Both the position numbers and the translations under genes were made by a program. The notes under the pieces are model-generated. The model ran no database searches. It was not told the origin of the DNA and saw nothing but the letters and a program-made list of their open reading frames with translations. From Clostridium homopropionicum DSM 5847 (GTDB lineage Bacteria > Bacillota > Clostridia > Clostridiales > Clostridiaceae): DNA of 64,000 nt. Below are positions 6,984-16,021 of the stretch, one piece after another; the first letter of the stretch is position 1, and each line of letters begins with the position of its first letter. The DNA is taken from assembly GCF_001263795.1 (NCBI RefSeq), contig NZ_LHUR01000011.1, forward strand, positions 186,001 through 250,000, in the 5' to 3' direction.

Positions 6984-9074
6984 TTATATTAGAGCAGACA
7001 CATCAAGTATAAGAGTTACTAGTCCATCTCCATAAATTGTAGCACCTATATATTCTTTTGAGTTCTTTAGGGTTTTTCCTAAAGACTTAATAACAGTTTC
7101 TTGCTGTCCTAATAATCCATCTACTAAAAGACCAACCGTTTTTTCTCCAACTTTTACTATTACAATATAGCTTTTTCCAGAATTAGCTTTTGGAATTTCT
7201 AATTTTTCATAAACCCTTATTAAAGGAATAACATTTTCATTATACACAATAACCTCTTTGTTGTCAGTCTTCATAACTTTCTTTTCATTAAAGTCAATGA
7301 CTCTATCTATATATCCAAGAGATATTGCCATTGTCTCAGTTCCAACTTTAACTAATAAGGCTTGAATTATTTGAAGAGTTAGAGGTAATCTTATTATAAA
7401 GGTTGAACCTTTTCCTATTTCACTAATGACGTCCACAGTTCCTCCAAGTGAGCTTATTTTAGTTTTTACAACATCCATTCCTACTCCACGTCCTGAAATG
7501 TCTGTAACAACTTCATTAGTGCTAAAGCCTTGAGCGAAAATAAGATTTTTTATATCAGCCTCACTCATTCCATCTGTATTAATACCTATTTTATGAGCTT
7601 TTGCACGAACTTTTTCAACATCTATTCCACCGCCATCATCTTCTACTTTGATAATAGCTTTAGTACCCTCTTGATAAGCGATAAGCTTAATAGTACCTGT
7701 TGGGTTCTTACCTTTAACCATTCTCTTTTCTCTGGATTCTATTCCATGATCAGCAGCATTTCTAATTAAGTGAATTAAAGGTTCTCCAATTTCATCAATA
7801 ACTGTTCTGTCTAACTCTGTCTCTGCTCCCCTTACAATAAATTCAATATCTTTATCTAGTTCTACTGATAAATCTCTTACCATTCTTGGGAATCTGTTAA
7901 ATACAGTTTCTAAAGGTAACATTCTTATCTTCATAACTAAGTCTTGTAAATCCGAAGTAGTTCTTGCTACTTGTTCTAAGGTTTCATTTAAATCAGTAGC
8001 TTTGTAATTGGAACTAATTTGTTCTAATCTAGTTCTGTGTATTACAAGTTCTGATACCATATTCATAAATTTGTCTAGCCTTTCAAGGTCAACTCTTACG
8101 GATTGATGAACCTTCTTCTGTTTTTTCTCTTCGCTATTTTTTTCAACTTCTTTTGGTTTAATTTGTTGGTTTACCTCTTCCATTTTAATTACATTTTTTT
8201 CAGCAGGTTTTATCTTAATATTGTTGTTTTCAGTTGTTTTTTCTTTTTCATCATTATTTTCAGCATTTTCTATGTTCTTATTTAAGTTAACATTTAATTT
8301 ATCGACTGTTACTTCAATAACTTCAGATACATTTAATAAGATTTCTCGTATTTCTTCTATACTCTTATGTGTCAAATATATCATTTCAATTTCAAAATCA
8401 AAATTTTCGTTTTCAAGATCATCTGCTGAAGGTATACACTTAATTATTTCTCCAAACTCTTCTAAGCCTTTGAATATTAGAAAGGCTCTAGCTGATTTTA
8501 ATAGAGTATTTTCATCAAGGACAACTTTTATTTGAAGTGCTTCATAGCCTTTATCCTTAGCTTGTTTAATTATATTAATGTCATATTCATTAACGCCTAT
8601 AGATAAATTGCTTTCCTGTATATCTTCTTTTAAATCTTCACTTTCATTTTTCTCTTGGTTAACAGCACTTGATGAATTTAGCTCATCGTCATTATGCCCT
8701 TCTACTATAGATTCTAGACTGCTTATAATGTCGTCTATAGGTACGCTAGCTTCTATCCCTTCTGATATATTGTTTACCATTTGCTCTAAGGTATCTAAGC
8801 ATCTAAAAAGAACTGTGACTACCTTTTGAGTTACCTTCAGCTTACCCTCTCTAAATTGAGAAAGAACATCTTCCATCTTATGTGTTAGTTCTGCAATTTC
8901 ATTAAATCCCATTGTAGCTGCCATACCCTTAATTGTATGTGCTACTCTAAATATTTCATTAAGCTTGTCTATATCTTCAGGCTCTTGCTCTAGTTGTAAC
9001 AAAGATTCATTTAAGGTCTGAAGGTTGTCAATTGATTCTTCTAGGAACATTGATAAATATTGTGATGTATCCAT
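6984..9074 (-). CDS. cheA: Chemotaxis sensor histidine kinase CheA
   Basis: CheA autophosphorylates in response to receptors and passes phosphate to CheY and CheB. At 696 aa all five domains are visible. P1 has the phosphorylated H46 (FRVAHTIKGMA). P2, the CheY-binding domain, lies around residues 160-260 and is followed by a Lys/Glu/Asn-rich linker. P3, the dimerisation domain, begins near VHQSVRVDLERLDKFMN. P4 is the ATP-binding domain, with LIRNAADHGIE (N box), EDDGGGID and SGRGVGMDVVK. P5 is a CheW-like domain. The ribosome site is AAGGAGG. Confidence 0.97.
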   Translation of the reverse strand: MDTSQYLSMFLEESIDNLQTLNESLLQLEQEPEDIDKLNEIFRVAHTIKGMAATMGFNEIAELTHKMEDVLSQFREGKLKVTQKVVTVLFRCLDTLEQMVNNISEGIEASVPIDDIISSLESIVEGHNDDELNSSSAVNQEKNESEDLKEDIQESNLSIGVNEYDINIIKQAKDKGYEALQIKVVLDENTLLKSARAFLIFKGLEEFGEIIKCIPSADDLENENFDFEIEMIYLTHKSIEEIREILLNVSEVIEVTVDKLNVNLNKNIENAENNDEKEKTTENNNIKIKPAEKNVIKMEEVNQQIKPKEVEKNSEEKKQKKVHQSVRVDLERLDKFMNMVSELVIHRTRLEQISSNYKATDLNETLEQVARTTSDLQDLVMKIRMLPLETVFNRFPRMVRDLSVELDKDIEFIVRGAETELDRTVIDEIGEPLIHLIRNAADHGIESREKRMVKGKNPTGTIKLIAYQEGTKAIIKVEDDGGGIDVEKVRAKAHKIGINTDGMSEADIKNLIFAQGFSTNEVVTDISGRGVGMDVVKTKISSLGGTVDVISEIGKGSTFIIRLPLTLQIIQALLVKVGTETMAISLGYIDRVIDFNEKKVMKTDNKEVIVYNENVIPLIRVYEKLEIPKANSGKSYIVIVKVGEKTVGLLVDGLLGQQETVIKSLGKTLKNSKEYIGATIYGDGLVTLILDVSALI

Positions 9075-9086
9075 GCTTTTCCCTCC

Positions 9087-9854
9087 TTATAGCTTCCTGT
9101 ATATGAAAGTTGAAGCTTTTTCAAAACCATAATCTTTATAGTTGTATATACTTTCAGTTGCACCTACAAATAAAAGTCCACCCTTTTTTAAGGAATCGCT
9201 AAATTTTCTATAAATCTCATTTTTAACGTCTTGATTAAAATATATTACAACATTTCTACATACTATTAAATCAAAGCCGCTTTCATAACTATCTAAAATT
9301 AAGTCATGTTTTTTAAATGTTACCATTTTTTTAATATTAGGATCAATAATATATTTATCGTTAACGTGAGTAAAATACTTTTGTATATACTCACTTTTAA
9401 CATTCTTAATTTCACTCAATAAATATTCCCCTTGCTTTGCTCTTTCTAAGATGCTGCTGTCAATATCTGTAGCTAAGATAGTATGTCTTCCTTTTATTCT
9501 TAAATTATCTAATATAATTGCAATTGAATAAGGTTCAGCACCTATAGAACAAGCAGCACTCCATATTTTCAGATTATTCTGCTTAGGGATTAATTCTTCT
9601 TCAATCTTTTTTCTTAATTCTTCAAAAATTTCTGGATTTCTAAAAAATTCTGTTACATTTATAGTTATAAAATCTAAAAATTTTTGACGTTGATTTGGAT
9701 CTTTTTTTAGTAAAGCCACATATTCATCTTCGGAATTAACTCCTACTCTCGACATTAAACTTAGAATTCTTCTATTTAGTTGATTTGATTTATATGCAGA
9801 TAAATCTATTTTAAACTCTCTAAAAACCCATTTTTTAAATTCTTCTAAATCCAT
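9087..9854 (-). CDS. cheR: Chemoreceptor glutamate methyltransferase CheR
   Basis: CheR methylates glutamates on methyl-accepting chemotaxis proteins using S-adenosylmethionine. The 255-residue protein has the helical N-terminal domain, the signature NVTEFFRNPEIF, the SAM-binding loop IWSAACSIGAEPYSIA, and DLIVCRNVVIYF near the C-terminal part of the methyltransferase fold. The four-base gap to cheB and shared orientation indicate co-transcription with its antagonist. Confidence 0.96.
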   Translation of the reverse strand: MDLEEFKKWVFREFKIDLSAYKSNQLNRRILSLMSRVGVNSEDEYVALLKKDPNQRQKFLDFITINVTEFFRNPEIFEELRKKIEEELIPKQNNLKIWSAACSIGAEPYSIAIILDNLRIKGRHTILATDIDSSILERAKQGEYLLSEIKNVKSEYIQKYFTHVNDKYIIDPNIKKMVTFKKHDLILDSYESGFDLIVCRNVVIYFNQDVKNEIYRKFSDSLKKGGLLFVGATESIYNYKDYGFEKASTFIYRKL

Positions 9855-9857
9855 TTG

Positions 9858-10925
9858 TTACCTCCCTACTGCTTTAACATTTCTTACTATTGCTTTTGAT
9901 ATTTCATGTAAGGGAATAACTTCATCAACCTTTCCAGTCTCAAAGGCTGCTCTTGGCATTCCATAAATAGTACAAGTAGATTTATCTTCTGAAATTGTTA
10001 TTCCTCCACTATTTTTGACCTCTATGGTACCCTCCGCTCCATCTCTTCCCATACCTGTAAGAACAACGCTAAGCAAATTAGAACCATAAACCTTAACTGC
10101 TGAAGAAAATAGTTTATCTACTGCTGGTCTTACACCCCATATTGTGGGATCAGTATTCAAATGAATTCTTTTATCAAAACCTATTTCCATGTGATATCCA
10201 CCAGGTGCAATATATACAACATTTTTTTCAATATTATCACCTTGGCTCGCTTCAACAACCTTAATTTTACTATTTGAATCTAATCTTTCAGCAAAGGCTT
10301 TTGTAAACCCAACAGGCATATGTTGTACAACAAATACAGGAACATCTAAATCTGCTGGTAATTCAGTTATTACCTTATAGAGTGCCTTAGGACCTCCAGT
10401 GGACGCTCCAATTAATACAGCATTTATCTTTTGTTTATTTCTACACGATACTTGAACACTTTCAAGCTTAGGAGTAACAACCTCAGTTTTTGTGTAGTTA
10501 TAAGTTTTTTCCAGACTACTACCCTTATTGGCTGCAAGTCTAATTTTACTTATTAACTCTTCTGATACTTTTTCTATGTCTAAAGATATGGCCCCAGATG
10601 GTTTTGGTATAAAGTCAAAAGCTCCTTTTTCGAGGCATTCCATGGTTAAAGCTGTACCTCTTTTAGATATACTGCTTAACATAATAATTGGCACATTTAT
10701 ATTTCTTAATTTCATTTCCTTTAATGTAGTAATACCATCCATTTTAGGCATTTCTACATCTAAGGTTATAACATCAGGCAAATTTTTCGATACTTTTTCA
10801 AGTAAGTCTTCTCCATTTTTTGCTGTGCTTATTACTTCCATGTCCTCTTGTGATCTGACTATATCTGAAATAACCTTTCTCATTAGGGCTGAATCATCTA
10901 CAACAATAACTCTAATTTTTTTCAA
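9858..10925 (-). CDS. cheB: Chemotaxis methylesterase/deamidase CheB
   Basis: CheB removes receptor methyl groups when its receiver domain is phosphorylated by CheA. The receiver (residues 1-120) has D10, D11 and phosphoacceptor D56 (ITLDVEMPKMDG). A linker of about 45 residues leads to the methylesterase domain, with the catalytic serine in GASTGGPKAL, histidine in VQHMPVGFTKAF and aspartate in LTGMGRDGAEG. At 355 aa it is full length. The start codon is TTG with GGAG about 10 nt upstream. Confidence 0.96.
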   Translation of the reverse strand: MKKIRVIVVDDSALMRKVISDIVRSQEDMEVISTAKNGEDLLEKVSKNLPDVITLDVEMPKMDGITTLKEMKLRNINVPIIMLSSISKRGTALTMECLEKGAFDFIPKPSGAISLDIEKVSEELISKIRLAANKGSSLEKTYNYTKTEVVTPKLESVQVSCRNKQKINAVLIGASTGGPKALYKVITELPADLDVPVFVVQHMPVGFTKAFAERLDSNSKIKVVEASQGDNIEKNVVYIAPGGYHMEIGFDKRIHLNTDPTIWGVRPAVDKLFSSAVKVYGSNLLSVVLTGMGRDGAEGTIEVKNSGGITISEDKSTCTIYGMPRAAFETGKVDEVIPLHEISKAIVRNVKAVGR

Positions 10926-10940
10926 GATTATATCACTCCA

Positions 10941-11429
10941 TTAAATTTCTTTTATGCCCAAACCTACAGTTTTAATTTGGACAATTCCATTAGTTGTATC
11001 AAAAATCATAGTCCTTCCTTTATTTCCGCCAGTATCTTCACTAATAATTGGTATGCCCATATCTTTTAATACCTTTTTAACTGACATACTATTTCTATTG
11101 CCAATATCCATAATCATACTTTTATCAGAAAAGTTGAACATGGATGCTCCACCAGCTATTTTAGCTTTATAATTTTTCTTAGATGCACCCTGTTTTTTCA
11201 TCTTTTCAAGTAATAAGGGGATAGCAAGATCTGCAAACTTCATAGGGTTATTAATATTACTAAATTGCGTACTATCCGGAAGCATAATATGTGCAAGTCC
11301 ACCAATTTTGCTTATGGAATCATAAATAGCTATTCCTATGCAAGAACCTAAGCCTACAGTTATGAGCTTTTCTGGAGGAGATGCTATATTTAAATCTGCA
11401 ATTCCTACTCTTTTTTCACTTATTATCAT
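10941..11429 (-). CDS. cheD: Chemoreceptor glutamine deamidase CheD
   Basis: CheD deamidates receptor glutamines and is regulated by CheC binding. The catalytic cysteine is C30 in GLGSCIGIAIYD and the histidine is H47 in GLAHIMLP, the spacing seen in characterised CheD. The motif KIAGGASMF follows. The protein is 162 aa, the usual length. It has AAGGTG 6 nt before the ATG, and overlaps nothing. Confidence 0.95.
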   Translation of the reverse strand: MIISEKRVGIADLNIASPPEKLITVGLGSCIGIAIYDSISKIGGLAHIMLPDSTQFSNINNPMKFADLAIPLLLEKMKKQGASKKNYKAKIAGGASMFNFSDKSMIMDIGNRNSMSVKKVLKDMGIPIISEDTGGNKGRTMIFDTTNGIVQIKTVGLGIKEI

Positions 11430-11439
11430 GATTTACACC

Positions 11440-11892
11440 TTATCTCAAAATTAATTCTTTTTCTTCAGAAGTAAGTATAGTCGCAAGATTTAGGAATATT
11501 ATTATTTTCTTATTAATCTTTATTAACCCTTTAATATATCGTTTTGATATCCCAGCAACTATTTCAGGAGCTTCCTCTATGTTTTCTACCTTAACATCAC
11601 AAACTTCTGATACAACATCTACTATAATTCCAATTTTATTTTTTTCTTGCTTTGCAATAATAATTTTAGTTTCATCTTTTATTTCGCCACTTGGTAATCC
11701 AAATTTTTTAGCTAAACTCATTATCGGAAGAATATTACCTTCATAATTAATTACACCTTTTATAAAATCTGGAGAGTCTGGTAACTGGGTAGGTGTTTCA
11801 TAACCTAATATCCTCTCTACTTCCATTATGTCCGTAGCATAGTATTCATTGTTTATACAAAAAATTAATACTTTTACTTCTTTTTCATTCAT
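11440..11892 (-). CDS. cheW: Chemotaxis adaptor CheW (copy 2)
   Basis: A second CheW-domain protein of 150 aa. The fold signatures are KVLIFCINNEYYATDIMEVE at the start, KGVINYEGNILPIMSLAKKF in the centre, and KGLIKINKKIIIFLNLATIL near the end. It is longer at the C-terminus and clearly diverged from the CheW at 5571, so it is not a recent duplicate. It lies between fapA and cheD. Confidence 0.92.
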   Translation of the reverse strand: MNEKEVKVLIFCINNEYYATDIMEVERILGYETPTQLPDSPDFIKGVINYEGNILPIMSLAKKFGLPSGEIKDETKIIIAKQEKNKIGIIVDVVSEVCDVKVENIEEAPEIVAGISKRYIKGLIKINKKIIIFLNLATILTSEEKELILR

Positions 11893-11916
11893 TTTAACCT
11901 ATCCCCCTCTATAATG

Positions 11917-13842
11917 CTAAAGTACAAATTTATCAACAACTAATTCACCCTCATTATTTAAATAAGCATGAATATCTTTACTATCAGTTTCTAAAATGTA
12001 TTCTCTTCCACCTATCATAAAACAGGTATTTTGATAAGCAACATCAGCCCATATATGTCCACCAGCTTCTACAATAAGCTTTGTAGATACTCTTCCTTCA
12101 CTACCTACTTTTTTACACTTGATTTCGTTTTTAGCTTTTATAACACCACCTCTTGCTAAACTTCCTGGATTTTCAAATATTACATTTTCATTAGAAGTAA
12201 TTGAGGATATATATTCCCCTTTCCCTGTAATAAAAATACTTCCTGAGCATTTTATTGTTGAATCCTGACAGTAACTTAGCTTAATTTCAGCTGGCATTGC
12301 TAAAGCTCCGCTAAGATATTGTTTTAGATTACCAGCAGTTTCAATAATAGATTCTAGTTCAGATACATTTTTAATATTTAACGGAGCAAAACCTACTAAT
12401 TTACGAATTATATAAATACATAATTCTTGTTCCCATTTATTATTACTATGTGAACTAGATTTTATAAAATTTTCACCTATTACAGCAATTTGTTTAAATT
12501 TATTTTCAATTAGTACCTTAACAATTTCTCCATCATGTATTCCTTTGCCAAGCAAATTAAATTCTTTTATATGTTTTACTGTATCAATTAATGTAGTTAA
12601 CTGTGAGTTCAGAATTTCTAAATCATGAATTTTATTTATCTTTAGAACATCATCTCCTCCAGCATTGATGTTTGAATTGATAACATTCCCAATAATTTCA
12701 ATATCGCCGACTGAATTTATTTTGGCACTTTCCACATTCTTATTAATAATTAAATCGTGACCAACTTTTAGTTCCATACCTTCTTTTACATTTCCATGAA
12801 CAATTACATCTCCAATAAAATCAATATTACCTGTTTTGATATCCACATCATTCTCAATTACATGGACATCATAAACATAGAATATATTACCTTTGAAGGA
12901 TGGCTTTCCTTTAATACTAGCAACTACAATGTTTTCATCTTTAAGTACACATCCATCTCCAGCCTTCATTTGGTGTTTTTTTGCCATTTTGTGTTTCTTT
13001 TTGTTACCCTTAACGTCAACTCCATCTTGACCATCTTGTCCTTCTTCTCTTGTGGCTAAAACAAATCCAGGTTCAACAGATTCAATTCTTCCTATGCTTT
13101 TATAATCTATTCTACCATCTACATTTTCTATTAACTTTTTATTTCTACTATCTATTTCAAATTTTATATTAATTTTATCATCAATACCATCAATAACTTC
13201 TTTCCCTTTTGCAATTAATAAATTATTAACTTCCTTAAGGGTTGGAATCTGTTCAATATTTTCTTTAATTAATCCAAATACTATACCATTTTCAGATAGA
13301 GCATCATATATTTCATTTATGGTATAAGGTGTAGGATATTTTTGTTCTATTAAAGAGAGTTTCAACTCGATTTCTCTATTCTCTTTAACATCATCTAAAG
13401 AATATATATTTTGAGGAATATAATTTATACTTACATATGCCTCCATTTGATCTGGACTTATACTTATATCCATTCTTCTTTCTGCAGTACTTTCTTCAAA
13501 AACTACTTGTATTTCACTATCTTCAAAGATTTCTGTCCTTCTAACAATCTCTTCTCCATCAATAAAAATGCTTATCCCTTTTGATGGAATTATTGCAGCC
13601 GATTTACCTCCAGCTTCAGGATTTGTAACAATAATTTTGGAGTTTTCAACTTTAATACTCCCATTAATATTTTCCTTCTCAATCTCACTGATTTCAACTG
13701 AAATTGATGTTTTTCTTATAAATATGCCCTTTTTTTCTTCAATAATTGTATAGACTAATTGATCTTTCGGAATCATGAGTTCAGTTGAAGCTAATTCAAT
13801 ACATTCGTCTAAGGTTTTCGATGTAAATACTTTAATACTCAA
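11917..13842 (-). CDS. FapA-family (DUF342) flagellar/cell-surface assembly protein
   Basis: The protein has an N-terminal Jag-like domain (about residues 1-50, IKVFTSKTLDECIELAST followed by QLVYTIIEEKKGIF), a central DUF342 region and a C-terminal beta-helix (GNIDFIGDVIVHGNVKEG, VGHDLIINKNVESAKINS, GDIEIIGNVINSNINAGGDD). Related proteins are called flagellar assembly protein A; the biochemical role is not established. It is the first gene of the chemotaxis operon. The frame can start at GTG 13851, but the TTG at 13842 is 8 nt after AAGGAG and is the better start (641 aa). Confidence 0.85.
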   Translation of the reverse strand: MSIKVFTSKTLDECIELASTELMIPKDQLVYTIIEEKKGIFIRKTSISVEISEIEKENINGSIKVENSKIIVTNPEAGGKSAAIIPSKGISIFIDGEEIVRRTEIFEDSEIQVVFEESTAERRMDISISPDQMEAYVSINYIPQNIYSLDDVKENREIELKLSLIEQKYPTPYTINEIYDALSENGIVFGLIKENIEQIPTLKEVNNLLIAKGKEVIDGIDDKINIKFEIDSRNKKLIENVDGRIDYKSIGRIESVEPGFVLATREEGQDGQDGVDVKGNKKKHKMAKKHQMKAGDGCVLKDENIVVASIKGKPSFKGNIFYVYDVHVIENDVDIKTGNIDFIGDVIVHGNVKEGMELKVGHDLIINKNVESAKINSVGDIEIIGNVINSNINAGGDDVLKINKIHDLEILNSQLTTLIDTVKHIKEFNLLGKGIHDGEIVKVLIENKFKQIAVIGENFIKSSSHSNNKWEQELCIYIIRKLVGFAPLNIKNVSELESIIETAGNLKQYLSGALAMPAEIKLSYCQDSTIKCSGSIFITGKGEYISSITSNENVIFENPGSLARGGVIKAKNEIKCKKVGSEGRVSTKLIVEAGGHIWADVAYQNTCFMIGGREYILETDSKDIHAYLNNEGELVVDKFVL

Positions 13843-13874
13843 AGAATTCACTCCTTAACTTTCCTCTTAAGAAA

Positions 13875-13934
13875 AGTATACCATATTTTGATAAATTATT
13901 AGTATTTTATTCATAAATTATTTAAGTATTTTAT
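13875..13934 (-). promoter_or_regulatory. Extended -10 promoter with paired upstream direct repeats for the chemotaxis operon
   Basis: On the minus strand TATACT (13880-13875) is preceded by TGG, an extended -10 element; no -35 consensus is present. Upstream lie two exact copies of ATAAAATACT, at 13934-13925 and 13910-13901, 24 bp apart start to start. Their position fits a regulator-binding site. No sigma-28 motif was found here, so the che operon looks vegetative rather than late-flagellar. Confidence 0.5.
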
Positions 13935-13941
13935 CGTAATT

Positions 13942-14787
13942 TTAACTTTTTACTTTATTTTTTTTAATATAATCTTTAAGTATTATTTCATACTGAACTC
14001 TAATATTTTGTATAATTTCATTTTGAGGGTTAAAATTTATATTTTCTACTCTGTTTATTGGGAGGACCTTAGGCGAAGTCCCAGAAATAAACAGACCATC
14101 AAGTGAATCAATTTCTTTATAGTTTAATTTTTTCTCAATAACCTCATATCCTAAATTGCAACATGCTTTTATAACATAATTTCTTGTAATACCTGGCAAC
14201 ACTTTTTCTTTAGGAAACGTGTATATCTTATCTTTTATTACCATAAAAATATTTGACCTACTGCCTTCAGTAATAAAATCATCTTTATCTACTAAAATCA
14301 CTTCAAATAGTCCCTTCTCCTTAATTACTTTATCTGTAGCTTCTCTAAGACTTAAGTTAATAACCTTAGCTGTAGGATTTTCTCTTTCAGCAAAAAATAA
14401 ACCTACGGTCACCCCTTTATTATACATTTCTTCACTAGGGTAGGAGTGTTTAATAAAATATGCCAAAAAATTCTTATTTCCTTCTTTGAAATTAAATATT
14501 ATTTTTACATTTCCTTCACTTATTTTATTAACTCTAGCTAAATTAACAATTGAATCTTTTATTTCTTCTTTACTTAACCATATTTTTAAGCCTGTAATTT
14601 TTTCTGAATTATATAACCTATCCAAGTGATCTTCCAAAAACAAAGGAATCCCATCAATTATTCTAATGACTTCATATAACGCTTTCCCTTTATTTAAATA
14701 TTCATCTTTGAACTCTTCTGTGTTAAGTATTTGACTATTTTTTATAAATAAATTTCTATAACATTCACTCATATGATCATCTCTCAT
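13942..14787 (-). CDS. Class IV aminotransferase (branched-chain/D-amino acid/ADC-lyase fold)
   Basis: A PLP enzyme of fold type IV, 281 aa. Recognisable parts are ALYEVIRIIDGIPLFLEDHL near the N-terminus, NLSLREATDKVIKEKG with the probable PLP lysine K in this region, VDKDDFITEGSRSNIFMV (the phosphate-cupping segment), and LPGITRNYVIKACCNLGYEV. The group includes IlvE, D-alanine aminotransferase and PabC, and residue patterns here do not decide among them. The first ATG overlaps the stop of the upstream HAD gene (ATGA), indicating coupling; an alternative ATG lies at 14772. Confidence 0.85.
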   Translation of the reverse strand: MRDDHMSECYRNLFIKNSQILNTEEFKDEYLNKGKALYEVIRIIDGIPLFLEDHLDRLYNSEKITGLKIWLSKEEIKDSIVNLARVNKISEGNVKIIFNFKEGNKNFLAYFIKHSYPSEEMYNKGVTVGLFFAERENPTAKVINLSLREATDKVIKEKGLFEVILVDKDDFITEGSRSNIFMVIKDKIYTFPKEKVLPGITRNYVIKACCNLGYEVIEKKLNYKEIDSLDGLFISGTSPKVLPINRVENINFNPQNEIIQNIRVQYEIILKDYIKKNKVKS

Positions 14788-15425
14788 TTCCAGTTTAAAA
14801 TTTTTATATCCTTATGCTTTTTCTTATAATTAATTAAATATGGGTTGCCAACTAAATTAAATAAAGGTAAATCTGCTAAAGAGTCTGAAAACATATATGA
14901 ATTTTTAAAGTCAACTTCAATATTTTGCTTTTTCAAAACTTCCATAAGTCTTTTTACTTTTTCTTCCCCTTTATTGTTTTTTCCTTCTATGCTGTTTTTG
15001 TATTTTCCACCCTCTACTTTTATCTTAGTACCTATTACCATATCCACTTCTTTAATATTATAGAACTCTTCAAGATAAATCTCTGGTGAGGCAGAAATTA
15101 AATATATTTTATATCCTTCACTTTTTAATTTTTTGATAGTATCTATTGCATCCTTATATAAAATTTTACTTAATCTGTTTTCATAAAAATCTTTTACGAT
15201 AAGCTTCATTTCTTTTTCATCTATTCCTGATATAAACTTTATAAAGGTTTCTTTAGATTTTTTTTCATCAAACATTTTAATACCATATAATAAACCTGTC
15301 ATTATAATTCTAGGAATAAAAACTATAAATTTAGGATTTTTTTTCAACATAAACAAAAATAATTCAATAAGAGTTTCACGCTTTGTAATAGTAAAATCTA
15401 CATCAAATATTGCTAGCCTTTCCAT
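14784..15425 (-). CDS. HAD-superfamily IB phosphatase (SerB-like)
   Basis: A 213-residue cytoplasmic HAD hydrolase. Motif I is FDVDFTITKRET (nucleophile and acid/base aspartates), motif II is YLISASPEIYLEEF, and motif III/IV is MFSDSLADLPLFNLVGNPYL. The helical cap between motif I and II is typical of subfamily IB, which contains phosphoserine phosphatase and several lipid-head-group phosphatases. The substrate cannot be assigned from sequence. It is translationally coupled to the downstream aminotransferase, which hints at a shared amino acid pathway, but this is inference. Confidence 0.82.
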   Translation of the reverse strand: MERLAIFDVDFTITKRETLIELFLFMLKKNPKFIVFIPRIIMTGLLYGIKMFDEKKSKETFIKFISGIDEKEMKLIVKDFYENRLSKILYKDAIDTIKKLKSEGYKIYLISASPEIYLEEFYNIKEVDMVIGTKIKVEGGKYKNSIEGKNNKGEEKVKRLMEVLKKQNIEVDFKNSYMFSDSLADLPLFNLVGNPYLINYKKKHKDIKILNWK

Positions 15426-15456
15426 GGAATCACTCCTAGGTATATAATATTTTATT

Positions 15457-15488
15457 AAAAAAGCCGATGCTATCGCAACGGCTTTTTT
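15457..15488 (-). terminator. Rho-independent terminator after the DUF1292 gene
   Basis: AAAAAAGCCG (15457-15466) pairs with CGGCTTTTTT (15479-15488). The minus-strand transcript ends in a T run. It starts 5 bp after the DUF1292 stop codon and separates that gene from the HAD/aminotransferase pair. Confidence 0.9.
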
Positions 15489-15493
15489 AATAA

Positions 15494-15829
15494 TTATTCT
15501 TCTTCGTTTTCTACTAGACTATCGTAATAAGCTGTTACTTCGTCAAATTCTTCATCATCTGGTACAACTAACTCTGAATCTTCACCTTCTCCAACTACTT
15601 TGAAAAGATAAACTGATTCATCCTCTGGGTTTTGAACTAGAACATATTCATTGTCTTTATATTCGAATCCATCTATTACTTCACATGGAACGATGTTTCC
15701 ATTCTCATCTTCTAATTCAATCATTAATGCTTCTTCATGATCACATCCACAACCACAAGTATCCTCTACACTATTACAGCCACAAGCCTCATCTTCACAG
15801 CCACAGCCATGTAACTTTTCCTTATCCAT
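15494..15829 (-). CDS. DUF1292 protein with cysteine-rich N-terminus
   Basis: A 111-residue acidic protein of the DUF1292 (YrzB-like) family. The N-terminal 30 residues hold a cysteine cluster (HGCGCEDEACGCNSVEDTCG followed by CGCDHEE) that could bind metal. The DUF1292 core follows: MIELEDENGNIVPCEVIDGF, EYVLVQNPEDESVYLFKV and a Glu/Asp-rich tail. Family function is unknown. The ribosome site GGAGG is 6 nt before the ATG. It stands alone between two terminators, so it is probably monocistronic. Confidence 0.85.
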   Translation of the reverse strand: MDKEKLHGCGCEDEACGCNSVEDTCGCGCDHEEALMIELEDENGNIVPCEVIDGFEYKDNEYVLVQNPEDESVYLFKVVGEGEDSELVVPDDEEFDEVTAYYDSLVENEEE

Positions 15830-15960
15830 TTTATACCTCCTATGGTAACTAATTTATTTATTACTCTAATTATTAACAGTAATAGTCTTATTTTAACCTT
15901 AATTTATAATTATTAAAAGAGTTTTTTTGTTATTTTATAAAAATATAAAAATAAAATTTA

Positions 15961-16003
15961 AAAAGGTGCTACAAGACCTAGTAATAGTCTTGTAACACCT
16001 TTT
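15961..16003 (-). terminator. Rho-independent terminator of the PFOR gene
   Basis: The 17-base arms (15961-15977 and 15987-16003) pair with one mismatch, around a 9-nt loop; the core is GGTGCTACAAGAC with GTCTTGTAACACC. It lies 19 bp past the PFOR stop codon and is the strongest hairpin in this region. Confidence 0.92.
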
Positions 16004-16021
16004 AATATTTTATTTAAGAAA

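Noticed and set aside
8103-8829. Plus-strand frames opposite cheA
   Set aside because: They mirror the low-complexity Lys/Glu/Asn linker of CheA and have no coding signals of their own.
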